Shown one piece after another: positions 44,523-55,303 of a stretch of DNA of 64,000 bases (position 1 is the stretch's first letter; each line of letters opens with the position of its first letter). The position numbers and the translations under genes were made by a program. A model generated the notes under the pieces. It did no database searches. It saw only the letters and a list, made by a program, of their open reading frames with translations, and was not told the origin of the DNA. This DNA is from Polytrichum commune. Its lineage: Eukaryota > Streptophyta > Polytrichopsida > Polytrichales > Polytrichaceae. The stretch spans positions 73,299,554-73,363,553 of the forward strand of contig OX485803.1 of assembly GCA_950295325.1 (NCBI GenBank), written 5' to 3'.

Positions 44523-47500
44523 ATGGCTCCTAGTGCGCTGGACAGTAATTCCAGCCAAACCAATTCAGATCAACTGGACATGGACACAGATTCACACGAC
44601 CAGCAGCCCACAAGTAGAAGCAGTAACGGACGCGTAGACAGGGTACCAGAAATTGACCTCACTGTGAACCTCAGTGACACCAGTAGCGAGGAGGAGCAGA
44701 TGCAAACAACAACTAACACGTCGACAGGTTTGGAGTACTCGAGATCAGCGGCTAATTGTGGAGACGAAGAGGCGAGTACTCCACATCCTGCACAGCGGTG
44801 GAAGGTGATGCAACCGAGTTCTGGTGGTGCACATCAGTCCAGGCTGAAGGGATCAGTATCTCAAACTAAAGAGACGAGGACGAAGAATGCTTTCAGGGAG
44901 ACTAATTCTGTCCAAAACATTGATCTTCTCTATCATTGCGAGGTATCTGGATGTGGCAGTTCGTTCAAGGACAAACTGGAGACGGTAAAAGACACATCAC
45001 TGGAAAACACTCATGTTCGTACAGTATCCGAAGATACAATCATAACATATGTTACTTATGCTGTTAGCCTTTGGCTAGAATTCAGACGCCTGTGTAGCAG
45101 CTAATTCTATGATCTGCGGGAGAGCAGGTTGATATTCGAGGGCTAAAATTTGCATTGAGAAGTTCGACTGCTGTCAAAAGTTTATATGCCTTGAGTAGGA
45201 TGGGTTATGACATGGCCGAAGGTGTCTTTGATTTCATCTGCACAGGAAAAGCACAATCTAGTGCATAAAGTCGATGACATGAGAACCAGGGACAGCTCCA
45301 CTGAAGCGGACTGCAAATGGTTTAAACAACGGCCTACTGATCCACAGTATTGCAACCAGGTGCACGTATTAAGATTTGTGACAGCTTGTTTCTTTTTTCA
45401 CTGAAACAAATGAGCATGAAAGCTAGTTACATAAGAACAAGCATCATGAAATTCCCATTGAAATATATAGTATTCCACTTACACCGGCCACATGGATGTG
45501 TTGGATACAGCAGCTTATGGTGCTGGAATCGGAGCTGGTGCGGCTCCGTGAAGAAAACGAGGCACTGAAGAACGAGCTAAACCAAGTTAAAGAAACAAAC
45601 CACAATATGCAACAGCAGCTTCTTGGGGCACAGACTCAACCTGCGACCCTGTCGAATGTATTGAAGAAGGTATACATAATTCTACATGACGTTTATTCTT
45701 GTTCGCTCTGTCGAAGTCCATAAGTACAATTATGCGTTCTCAATGGCAAAGAAACTTTTAAATATTTCTAAGAGATCATTTTTTAAGAAGTTGTGTTATA
45801 GTCTGCCCTGTCACCATGCTCTCTAGTAGATAATGAATTAAGGAGACCGTTGGTCTTGACAGTCCATACTCTTAGACTTTTAAAAGTCCGTTGCTGTAGT
45901 TTGGATACATGTCTCACGGTGAGTTGACAAATATGTTTTCATGGTAGAGTGAGGACCCCAAACAATATTCAGATGTGGATTTCAGTGACAAATTATATTA
46001 TTAGATAGATTTAAGCAAATGTTGGTATGCAGAAATTCTCACTCTGAAAATCAGAGTGAGACACCTTAGCATGTGTTCACCCTCCAGATGGCAATCCAGT
46101 GTCACAGAGTTGTGCTTTCTCATCTAGGCTGAGCGTGATTTTTCTCCGAATTTGCAATATGCAGGAAAACGTGTCTACAATATCAGCGCCAACGGTATCT
46201 CAACCTAACGAATTCGAACTCAACAATGGTGGTCTCAGCAATATGCAAGGTCCGGCTTCTCAGACAGGGAGTCCGTATGCAACTCCTAATAGATCTCCAA
46301 CCTCATCTGATGGGCAGGAGCCAAGGGTGCAGAGTAAGAAAAGGTCTCCGCCCAGGGAAGAATCCTATCAATGTCATCGTCCAACACAAGAAGAGGAATT
46401 CCTGCCCAACAAGGTGCAGAAATCGGCCGAAATGTTGAGGAGTTATGACAATTCTCCCAAACATGAATACGTGGCACGAGTCCGAAAGGCTCGTGTGTCT
46501 GTTCGGACACGTTCTGACGCAGCAACAGTAAGGAACAACATGGAAACATGAACAAATTGTTCAAAACCACACACAGTTAAAGTTTTAATTTTTCAGATTT
46601 TAGACATTGCTTCACTAAAGTTTCTGCTAGACTTCTTGATGCAAGCACAAGATATTGGCTTCCTGATAATTTATCGTGTCTCTGAGATGGAATTCAATTC
46701 AATTCTGACTCTGTCAGTAATGGTGCAGATTAACGATGGATGTCACTGGAGAAAATATGGTCAAAAGATGGCGAAAGGCAACCCATTCCCGCGCGCCTAT
46801 TATCGCTGCACTATCCATGCAGGCTGTCCCGTTCGTAAGCAGGTAGATACACAATGAGCTTTTTGGGGGGGATTTCATATGTAACTGCATGCTGGCTGCA
46901 CAATAAAATACGAAGTGTGGCATTTGGCTTTTTGTTTGCAGTATCCAAATTTAACGTTGGCGATAGGATGCATGTTTTTCTTAAAATGTGGAGTCAGGTC
47001 ACAAGGGGAGCTATTATGGCTGATATGTTGGCAATGGCATATGTTGATGCGGGGTTGGTTGTGACCTACCAAACCATGTTGCCCCATTGGCCTTTTTGAC
47101 CCATTTTTTCAAGTTTTGGTTCTAAAGGGAAACAGTCACCTTATTCTTTTTGGTGCAATGTGGGTTCATGAAGCAAAATAATAAACACTGATACACATAC
47201 ATCTAAACTATCACAATTACTCTCACAATCAGAATCCTTTAATCTGTTCAAATCTGAAAGTCTTCACCTCAAATAGTGCTGTCCCTATGAAGCTCATGAA
47301 GTGCACTCAAAAGCAACCATTATAAATACACTTCAACCCAAATAGACGGAGCAGTTGAAGGTAGCATTAGTAAGGCTCAGTAATGAAGACGTTGATTTAA
47401 CAAGGGGCCAGATTAAAGTCATACGTATTTTAATTCTGTGTGGTGAATAATATTGTTTCATGTGCAGGTTCAAAGATGCGCAGAAGACGAGTCAATTTTG

Positions 47501-48229
47501 ATATCAACTTACGAAGGCACCCATAACCACCCAATCCCCCCAGCCGCAGTAGGCATGGTGTCAACAACTTCTGCAGCAGCCAGTATGGCTATGTTCGGAT
47601 CCACAGTCAGTGATGTATCCGGTATTGTTCATCCAAACTACCTCGGTAAACCTCAAAATTACCTTGAAGGCTCGTCCAATGCGTCTCCCCTTTTCACATC
47701 AACATCCTTGCCATCCATAACTCTCGACCTCACAAAAGACCCAGCAACGCAGCTCACCCTCGGCAAGTTAGGTGACTGCTCCCAGGCCAAGCCTAGAGCA
47801 AATCATGAAGACCGTTTTGGAGGTACTAGCACAAGCTACCAGGCCGGATATGCCAGAGACATGTTGAAGCCTGCAACAGAAATTCCAGACAGTATTATTT
47901 ACAATGATTTTGTGCGGAGTGCTCCCCTATATTTCTCCGGAACAAGTTTGAATCAATCCAGGGAGGCGCAGATGCAACAGGAATTTTCTGCAAAGATGGC
48001 TCCATTCGTTTATAACATCCAAAAGGCTAATCAAGTTGGGCCGGCTTCACATTCGCAGCCCGCGGACTCCTTGAGTGCTGCCACAGCTGCCATTACTGCC
48101 AATCCTGCATTCACCTCTGCCTTAGCGGCTGCCATTACTGCAATAATTTCTAAAAACCCTCAGCTTTCTCATTTAAGTGCAGAAGCATCGGAGCTCCCTG
48201 GGTTCAGAAATATCTCATCAAATAGTTAG
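44523..48229 (+). CDS. WRKY transcription factor, group IIb, six exons
   Basis: Exons fit as 44523-44984 (or ending 44942, GAG|GTATCT), 45246-45359, 45511-45669, 46165-46527, 46729-46842 and 47468-48229, all phase 0 with GT-AG ends, giving about 657 residues. Residues 1-154 are acidic and Ser-rich. Exon 3 is a leucine-zipper-like coiled coil ([20 protein letters not shown]) typical of IIb. Exon 4 ends with a basic run ([15 protein letters not shown]). The WRKY domain spans exons 5-6: WRKYGQK, then C-x5-C, x23 and HNH (zinc ligands). The intron falls at RKQ|VQRC, the usual IIb site. The C-terminus [20 protein letters not shown] is the IIb alanine-rich tail. It should act in the nucleus on W-box promoters, commonly in stress or defence control. 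Oddity: [12 protein letters not shown], with F where C is common. Confidence 0.88.
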
Positions 48230-48232
48230 ACC

Positions 48233-48259
48233 TTCTTTCTTTCTTTCTTTCTTTCTTTA
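48233..48259. repeat. (TTCT)n microsatellite in the WRKY 3' UTR
   Basis: Six to seven TTCT units start three bases after the WRKY stop codon, so they would be transcribed. Confidence 0.85.
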
Positions 48260-50143
48260 ATTCTCTTTCCTTCAGCTTGTAAAATACGAACATCATGCAT
48301 CACATGTGACAGCGTTCAGAGGTTGATGTAATGGACCGGAGAGACTGCTGAAGCTTGAAGAATTGGCCAACTTGAATTTCTATGCGGTATCCACCAACTT
48401 GCTACCTGCTGCAGTCAGCTTTTCACGTGACGAATATTTGAAGACCGGTTAGGGTAGTCTTTCAGCTGCGGCGTCTCTGTGAAAGACCATTTCAGCACTG
48501 CCTGCCAGTGCCCAAATCATGTCAATCTACTTGTCTGAACTGTTTTTTTTCATTATCAATTCATTCAATATTACATTGAACACCGGACACTTCCAAACAT
48601 GTGCAAATATGCTCATCTGCAGCTCCTCTGCAAAAAAATTCAGGCTCCATGCAACAACGTGATTTATCATATTGAATCTTTACCTACTTGGTGACATCCC
48701 TCTGTATACATCGATCAATCAACAATTTTAGCTCAGCACTTATCAATGAAGGATTACTTTTAAAATTGCTTTTCAATTGTACATAAAGAATGAATCATTA
48801 GTTCCACTGGGGCTGCACATCTTGTGTCAATAATTTATCAGGCGAAAGACTTGCCTCCTTGTAGATGAGCGTCAGCAGATGATAAAGTCAGAAGATGTGA
48901 TGCTGCGATGCTAGGGTGCCCTCAGTACATCTAATTCAAAACTTACATAAGGTTGCCAGTGATATATCGATACCAGACAGGAAGGAAACCATATATGTAT
49001 ACCATTGAAAGAAACAGGGAAATTGACTAGAGTTTATCAGTAATTAATGCAATTGCTTGTTCCAATAAGCAGTGAGCGAGTAGACGATTGACTACTAACT
49101 TCTCTGACAATATTTTTTCTGTGCAACTTCATTTTAGACCCAAAAACCAAGTCGAGTATCTGCAGTAGTCAAAGAAAATTCCTATTATGATGGTGTTTCC
49201 CTTGTTGAGAATTTTAAGGTACAATTTTGTTGCACTGTTCAATAAATGTTTGGAACTACATACATAGTACTGCAAATGCAGTCAAATTATGGCTGAACTT
49301 TGTGACATTTGTTTATGCTGTTTGAAAGAAATCAAAATTTCAACAGTCAAAGACAATGCATATCGCATCATGTCGTCTTCAATATGTTTGTCGGGGCTCG
49401 GTGCATGTGTGTGCTCTTGGGACTGGGACTAGAGCTTTGTGACAAGGAGTTGGAGGTTCCTGCTTTGGACACCACATTGCTCCTCTAAGAAGGACCACCT
49501 TAGGTTCACATGCTAGACCTTTACACATGTCTTTTACAACTTTTACATTTTACTATGGCCCACGATAATTTTGGTCAATGCAACTTTTCTTGACCCACAT
49601 CATTTGTGAACCCACATCATCATATGTTCAAGAGGCTGACGAATCCAAATTATGTAGTTGTGTGCAACGCTTCGGTAACGATGACGATAAAGCTGAGCTC
49701 AGACCACGGGTGATATGACACTACCATGTGGGACACCTGCTTTGGAATCAATGTTTTTCAACACAAACATACATTATTGTGATTTTTCTGATATAATATC
49801 AATATAATATTGAAATTATCAAAATTTTGTTTTTATCACTTTATATTTGACTTATAATAATATTAAGTAAATTGATAAGCCACCCTATTTTTCAACCCAC
49901 ATATAAAAATATAGTGAGCCATGGCATTTTCTACCCATGCTAACTTTTAGCTCCTAGTAGTAATGGATGTAAACAATGTAGCCTCTAGAATAGAGGTAAG
50001 ATAGAGATCAACTGCCAATTTTCAAAATCGTGCACATCATAAGTTAAGTGAGCTTTCCAAAAACTAAACCCACTGATTTATTCTATTTTATCATGTGTGA
50101 GGACCCGCATGAATAGAAATTCATTGGAATAGCATTTGGTTGA
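48260..50143. other. WRKY 3' flank and gene-free stretch
   Basis: No coding frame, RNA gene or element end recognised before the MITE/Copia block. Confidence 0.5.
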
Positions 50144-50152
50144 GGGCCTGGT

Positions 50153-50498
50153 TAAAGAGAACAGGGATTTGTACACACGTATCTGTGTATGCAAGACATA
50201 GCTTAAATGCAAATGAAATTTTATTTCTATAACTCTTCCTTACATCTCTACGGAATCCTACAAGTATTCCTACGCCTGATGTAGATCAATGTAACATGCA
50301 ATACTTCTATAAAGCTATTTCTGCTTTTAGCTCTATTCTCTATCTGCATCTATTCTGTGTACAAAGATGAGATCCTACTGTCAATCACGAGACTAAATGT
50401 AAACTAACCTGTAGATCCTAGAAGGTTCCTATCTAGAAGTTTCTGAGTCCTAACTAACTCTGTAGGTGGCGAACTGGATGAATGAAAATCATCCAACA
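50153..50498 (-). repeat. 3' LTR of the Copia element
   Basis: 346 bp, matching 54603-54948 at every base compared. Left flank CTGGT is the target duplication. Confidence 0.95.
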
Positions 50499-51195
50499 CT
50501 CCCACTCGTTCATCTGGTTCGACACGCGTCTTGCTCTAAGCGACGTTGATACGAACTTTAGGTTTCCTCGCTAAACCCTAACCCTATCTGTCTTTGCTTT
50601 GTGAAACCCTAAGTTGCTTTCCTACATCACTTCAGTTCTTCTGTTCCGATAATGATTCTCTTGTACCACCTTGATTCGTGAATCCCTGTAATCATTGTGT
50701 GACATGGGAAAAGGGTGGCTGTAATCATCATGGAAGTGGTGGGATCACTTTTCCTTTTCATCATTAAGCAGTGTGCTGTAAGTTGGAGCTCAGAAGAGTT
50801 ATTTTCTCTAAGTCCTCTCATTTCAATCTGCTCTCCGGAGTTCCCTTCTTGTGTGTCTCGTGCCAAACGCTTCGAGTTGTCTTTGTTTTCCCTTTTGGGT
50901 GTCCTCCAAATGACCTCCTCACTTCTTTGCAACTTGTAATAGCTCAGTCTGCTTCAGTGCTCAGTGTTTCATTTCGTCTTGTTGAGTCTGCTTCAGCATC
51001 CTTGTGATAAATCGCGATGTGTCGATAACTTTGAAATTTCTGTCTTTTCCTTGAGTAAGATAACGTCTCAGAATGTTTTCATCTGGTGCTTGCAATGGTT
51101 GTCATCACTCGTTGTAATATCTAACTTCCTGTTTGACTACGCTCTAACTCCTTGTAGGTTTACACTTGTTGAAGATAGTCTGCATCTGGTGAATG
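50499..51195 (-). other. Long 3' non-coding region of the Copia element
   Basis: About 700 bp between the Gag-Pol stop and the 3' LTR, longer than most Copia elements need. A 101-codon minus-strand frame (50627-50932, rich in E, R and K) has no recognisable homology. I see no env-like membrane segments. Confidence 0.4.
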
Positions 51196-54100
51196 TCATT
51201 GTGTTGTCTTGTCTGATTGCTCTCTTGTGAAAACGCTCCTGCATGTTCTCCCACTCGTTTGAGACGAGGGAGCAATAAGACCGTGGAGAGTCCGGAGATG
51301 CTGAAAAACTTCTCGAGGGAGGGACTTGGTAAGTATATCGGCCAGTTGTTGTTTGGTGTTGATGTAAAATACATCGATCTTCTTGTTGTCATACTTTTCC
51401 CGAATAAGATAGTACTTAGTGTCAATATGCTTCGTGCGTTTGTGAAACTTTGGATTCTTCACTAACTGGATAGCTCCTTGATTGTCGGAGAAGATGGGTG
51501 TAGGTTCGTGAGAAGGAAATCCAAGGCTGTGAAGAAGTCGGCGGAGCCATATAGCTTCCTTCACGGATTCAGACATGGCAACAAACTCCGCTTCAGTTGT
51601 GGAGTCTGCAGTGCAACCCTGACGTTTGCTGCACCAAGCGACAGCACCGTTGGCGAGGAGGAACAAATAGCCTGTGCGAGATTTACGATCGTCATGATCG
51701 CCCGCATAATCAGCATCACAATAGCCCTGGAGAGATAAGTCTGTAGAGGTACCTGAGTAAGAGAGACCCATGTGAATGCTGCCAGATAGATAGCGGAAGA
51801 TACGCTTAACTGCGGTCCAATGAGAGTGGTGAGGATTGCTGGTGAATTTAGCAATATTTTCAAGAACGGATGTAGGAGCAGGGATGTCTGAGATAGTAAT
51901 GTCATATGGATCGGAGGATACTGACATGGGAGAGGGGCTAGGATTTTGTATAGGTAAATGAAGAGAATGAGAAGAAGTAACAGAATGTGTAGGAGAATCT
52001 GGAGGAATGGAGTGAAGAGAGGCTGTTGTAGATAATACTCCCACTGGCGGAACAGGTTGTACAACAGGATGTTGAGGTGGTGGGATGGGATTTACAGGAA
52101 GAAAAGGAACAGGGGGAACAGGAGCAAGGAAGATGGAAGAAGGAATGTCAATACGCGGGGTTTGTTCTTTTGAGAACAGAATAGGTGAGTACCCGGTAAC
52201 CTCATCGAAAACCACATCAGAGCTCTCGGAGATAGAACTGGTGAGTGGATCCCAAAATCTCCATCCCTTGCTTGTGTCGCTGTAACCCACAAAAATGACT
52301 CGAGAACCTTTTGGTTGAAACTTAGTGCGCTTAGACTTATCAATAAAGATATAAGCGAGAGTACCAAAGGTTCTGAAATGAGAAACACTAGGTTTCGTGT
52401 GAAACCATAATTCATAAGGAGTCGTATGACCAACCTGATGATTAATTGTCCGGTTAAGGACGTAGACAACTGTATGAACAGCTTCTGCCCATAGTTTGAT
52501 AGGAAGATTGTGAAGATGTATCATGCTGCGTGCTGCTTCACATATTGTCCGATTATCACGCTCGATGTATCCATTCTGCTGTGGAGTATAGGCCATGCTG
52601 GTTTCACGTAGAATTCCCTCGTTCTCCAGAAGCGAATCGAAATCAGTGTTACAAAATTCTCCCCCTCTGTCGGTGCGGAGAGTCTGAACAGAGTGTCCTG
52701 TAGTACGTTGAACAATCCTTAAAACTTTAAGGAAAAACTTGATGGCTTCACCCTTTGTTTTAAGAAAGGCAATAAACCGGTATGCGGTGCAATCATCCTT
52801 GATAAGGATATAATAGTTGGATCCACCCAACGAAGGAGTAGACATCTTCCCGGATAAGTCTGCATGCAGCAGTTCACCAGGCACTCGTGATCGTTCTTTC
52901 TGTGGATCGGAAGGATAAGTGGATTTATGCTGTTTACCCAGAGCACATCCTGAACAAACTTGAAGTAATTTGCTGCTAGATAATATTGGCAAATCCTTAA
53001 CGCTTTCATGTAGACTCATGGTTTTGAGTGTATGGACATTCACATGTGCCATTCTGTTGTGCCAAAGGACTAACTCAGTGTCACGAGATGTGGTGACAGC
53101 AAGTGCTGTAGAAAGGGACTGATCTGCAAATGCAGTATCCGACACTGACTGCGATAATTCAGTGTAAGTGGAAGTATCCTGTGCTAATGAAGGAGGGACA
53201 GGAACTATGGACAATTTGTATAGTGTGCCGATTCGCTCTCCTTCCATTACTTTTGGACCTTCTCCGAAGTCATCATGTAGGACACATCTGTCCCTAAGAG
53301 CCTGAAACGCTATTCCTGCTTTGGTCGCAAGGCCAATAGAAAATAGATTTCGTCTTAAACCAGGTATGTATAATACCTTCCTCATGACACCCTTTTTGTT
53401 CACGCCATCAACTAGACGTGTAATGTTTATATCGCCTATACCTCTTACCCATAGGTCTCTATCATCAGCAACAGCGACTGCCCATGTACCTGGTGGTATG
53501 GCTTTGAAAGTAGAGAACCACTCGCGACGTTCTGTCATATGTTCAGTGGCACCCGAATCTGCATACCATGCGCATTCGTCAAGGTTTACGCTCATTGCTT
53601 GAGATCTCTTGCTGACAACCATGAACGCTTTAGCCTCTGGTTCAAGATCTTGATCTGGTTCAGAATCTGAGGTAGGTTGATCAGATGTTGCAGCACAAGC
53701 GGCACCACGCTTACCCTTTTGAAATCTGTGTTGATGATCAACCGTAGCTTTCCTTTGATGTGCAATTCTGTCTCTGTCCTTTTTCGAATATGGACACTCT
53801 GCTGTCCAGTGTTCGTATTCACCGCAGTTGTAGCAACGAGTGCGTCCCTTTAAATTCTTGATGTATTCCTTGTTTTGCTCCTGATTTGGTTTTCTGTTTT
53901 GCGAGTATACCTTGTTGGAGCGAGTGAAGAATGCGGAATCGCCTGCAAGTTCTCCTCCCTGCATTGCCAGGAGATGTTCCAATTGCAGCAATCGTGCTTT
54001 GAGATTGCCGACTGTCTGCTGCTCGGTGGGGACATTAGACCAGGCTGTAACAATACTGTTATAAATGGGAGGTAGGCTGCAAATAATTTTTGTAACCAAC

Positions 54101-54552
54101 ATGTCTTCATCGACTGGTTTGCCGAGATCCTTCAAGAGGTTGCCCATGCTAACAACCTTATTCACGTGAGTATTAATAGTGTCTCCCACACTCATCTTAT
54201 ACTCGTAGAAGTTGTTTTGTACCATATATATGTTCTCCTTGGACTTCTGTTGATAGAGTGAACACAGAGTAGTCCACATAGAAGCTGCAGTTGTACAGTT
54301 GATCAGGTTTTCAAGTACTGACATACTTACAGATGCGCCGATCAGGTTCTTGGCGATGTTATCAGCCTTGATCCACGCTAGTTTCTCGGCTTCTGGAGCA
54401 TCATCTGCCGGTTCCGGAATGCTGCCGGTGACGTGTGGCATCACTTCTCGACTTGAAAAGCAGAGTTCCATGTAGAATTTCCATACAGGAAACTTCTTCC
54501 CATCAAAAATTCTAATCTCAGGATCTTTAGTTTCCATCATCATTGTAGACAA
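51196..54552 (-). CDS. Copia Gag-protease-integrase-RNase H polyprotein lacking RT (1118 aa)
   Basis: Start ATG at 54552, TGA stop. Domains in order: Gag (UBN2-type, residues 1-230); zinc knuckle CYNCGEYEHWTAEC (about 240-253); protease ADSGATEHM (D332); integrase with HADLSG (D565), LRTDRGGEF (D628) and GYIERDN (E664), i.e. D...D-x35-E; then a Pro/Ser-rich spacer. RNase H (GYCDADYAGDHDDRKSRTGY, near 942, through the STTEAEF region) follows, with an intact C-terminus. The sequence passes from the spacer (ISDIPAPTS) directly to IAKFTSNPHHSHWTAVKRIF, which normally lies after RT. No WVFKxK, VAKGF or YVDD motif exists. Copia polyproteins usually have 1300-1450 residues; the shortfall fits an in-frame RT deletion near 51850-51890. 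Gag, protease and integrase look functional. Confidence 0.9.
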   Translation of the reverse strand: MSTMMMETKDPEIRIFDGKKFPVWKFYMELCFSSREVMPHVTGSIPEPADDAPEAEKLAWIKADNIAKNLIGASVSMSVLENLINCTTAASMWTTLCSLYQQKSKENIYMVQNNFYEYKMSVGDTINTHVNKVVSMGNLLKDLGKPVDEDMLVTKIICSLPPIYNSIVTAWSNVPTEQQTVGNLKARLLQLEHLLAMQGGELAGDSAFFTRSNKVYSQNRKPNQEQNKEYIKNLKGRTRCYNCGEYEHWTAECPYSKKDRDRIAHQRKATVDHQHRFQKGKRGAACAATSDQPTSDSEPDQDLEPEAKAFMVVSKRSQAMSVNLDECAWYADSGATEHMTERREWFSTFKAIPPGTWAVAVADDRDLWVRGIGDINITRLVDGVNKKGVMRKVLYIPGLRRNLFSIGLATKAGIAFQALRDRCVLHDDFGEGPKVMEGERIGTLYKLSIVPVPPSLAQDTSTYTELSQSVSDTAFADQSLSTALAVTTSRDTELVLWHNRMAHVNVHTLKTMSLHESVKDLPILSSSKLLQVCSGCALGKQHKSTYPSDPQKERSRVPGELLHADLSGKMSTPSLGGSNYYILIKDDCTAYRFIAFLKTKGEAIKFFLKVLRIVQRTTGHSVQTLRTDRGGEFCNTDFDSLLENEGILRETSMAYTPQQNGYIERDNRTICEAARSMIHLHNLPIKLWAEAVHTVVYVLNRTINHQVGHTTPYELWFHTKPSVSHFRTFGTLAYIFIDKSKRTKFQPKGSRVIFVGYSDTSKGWRFWDPLTSSISESSDVVFDEVTGYSPILFSKEQTPRIDIPSSIFLAPVPPVPFLPVNPIPPPQHPVVQPVPPVGVLSTTASLHSIPPDSPTHSVTSSHSLHLPIQNPSPSPMSVSSDPYDITISDIPAPTSVLENIAKFTSNPHHSHWTAVKRIFRYLSGSIHMGLSYSGTSTDLSLQGYCDADYAGDHDDRKSRTGYLFLLANGAVAWCSKRQGCTADSTTEAEFVAMSESVKEAIWLRRLLHSLGFPSHEPTPIFSDNQGAIQLVKNPKFHKRTKHIDTKYYLIREKYDNKKIDVFYINTKQQLADILTKSLPREVFQHLRTLHGLIAPSSQTSGRTCRSVFTREQSDKTTQ

Positions 54553-54586
54553 TCAAAAAATTTCAAGTGCATAGCATCATCTCCTA

Positions 54587-54602
54587 TGGTGGGCCCATAA
54601 CC
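54587..54602 (-). other. Copia primer binding site for a cleaved initiator tRNA-Met
   Basis: Directly after the 5' LTR (minus strand) comes GGTTATGGGCCCACCA. This is complementary to the anticodon stem-loop of plant initiator tRNA-Met (TGGTGGGCCCATAACC), not to its 3' end. Drosophila copia and yeast Ty5 are primed by such internal tRNA-iMet halves. Assignment rests on my recall of the tRNA sequence. Confidence 0.75.
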
Positions 54603-54948
54603 TAAAGAGAACAGGGATTTGTACACACGTATCTGTGTATGCAAGACATAGCTTAAATGCAAATGAAATTTTATTTCTATAACTCTTCCTTACATCTCTA
54701 CGGAATCCTACAAGTATTCCTACGCCTGATGTAGATCAATGTAACATGCAATACTTCTATAAAGCTATTTCTGCTTTTAGCTCTATTCTCTATCTGCATC
54801 TATTCTGTGTACAAAGATGAGATCCTACTGTCAATCACGAGACTAAATGTAAACTAACCTGTAGATCCTAGAAGGTTCCTATCTAGAAGTTTCTGAGTCC
54901 TAACTAACTCTGTAGGTGGCGAACTGGATGAATGAAAATCATCCAACA
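54603..54948 (-). repeat. 5' LTR of the Copia element
   Basis: 346-bp partner of 50153-50498, with no difference seen. Promoter and RNA start should lie here but no motif is distinctive. Confidence 0.95.
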
Positions 54949-55303
54949 CTGGTCACATATGACTTGACACTACACTTGAGGGTCTGTGACCACACTACAT
55001 GATTTTGGAGGTGCCTTGGGACAGCCTTTAGACACTTTCTTTTGGGCTCTCACAATTTCGTGGTCACGGCTCTTGGCTCGTGTGTGAAGTGGCCCTTAGG
55101 TTTGTCAATTGCATCCAATACCATTATCCCCGCTTGTGATTACAATGCTAGTCACAATCCATTCTATATCTATTCACGGCCTGGAGGTTGACATTATGCC
55201 AAGAACCAATTAATAATAAACTTATTAAGAAGGTCAAGTGCGAGATATGAAGGCCCCTCCACTTGTAGTCCAGGTCATACATTTATAAAGTAGGTGGGTT
55301 TTA

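Larger units (their letters stand above)
50153..54948 (-). mobile_element. Ty1-copia LTR retrotransposon, very recent insertion, RT-less
   Basis: 4796 bp flanked by the 5-bp duplication CTGGT (50148-50152, 54949-54953). The two 346-bp LTRs show no difference in a line-by-line comparison. On the minus strand each LTR starts TGTTGGATG and ends CTCTTTA (TG...TA). A purine-rich tract (GAGTGGGAG) abuts the 3' LTR and a primer site abuts the 5' LTR. One uninterrupted Gag-Pol-like ORF lies inside but has no reverse transcriptase, so the copy needed RT from a relative to move. Confidence 0.95.
50144..55095. mobile_element. Small Tourist-like MITE split by the Copia element
   Basis: If the Copia element and one TSD are ignored, the flanks join to a roughly 151-bp unit. 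Its ends are GGGCCTGGTCACATATGA and, inverted, GGGCCACTTCACACACGA, followed by TTA on the right and TGA on the left (one mismatch from a TTA duplication). The order of events is MITE first, Copia later. Confidence 0.6.

Noticed and set aside
50715-51465. Plus-strand ORFs opposite the Copia element
   Set aside because: They are shadows of the minus-strand element and its 3' region.
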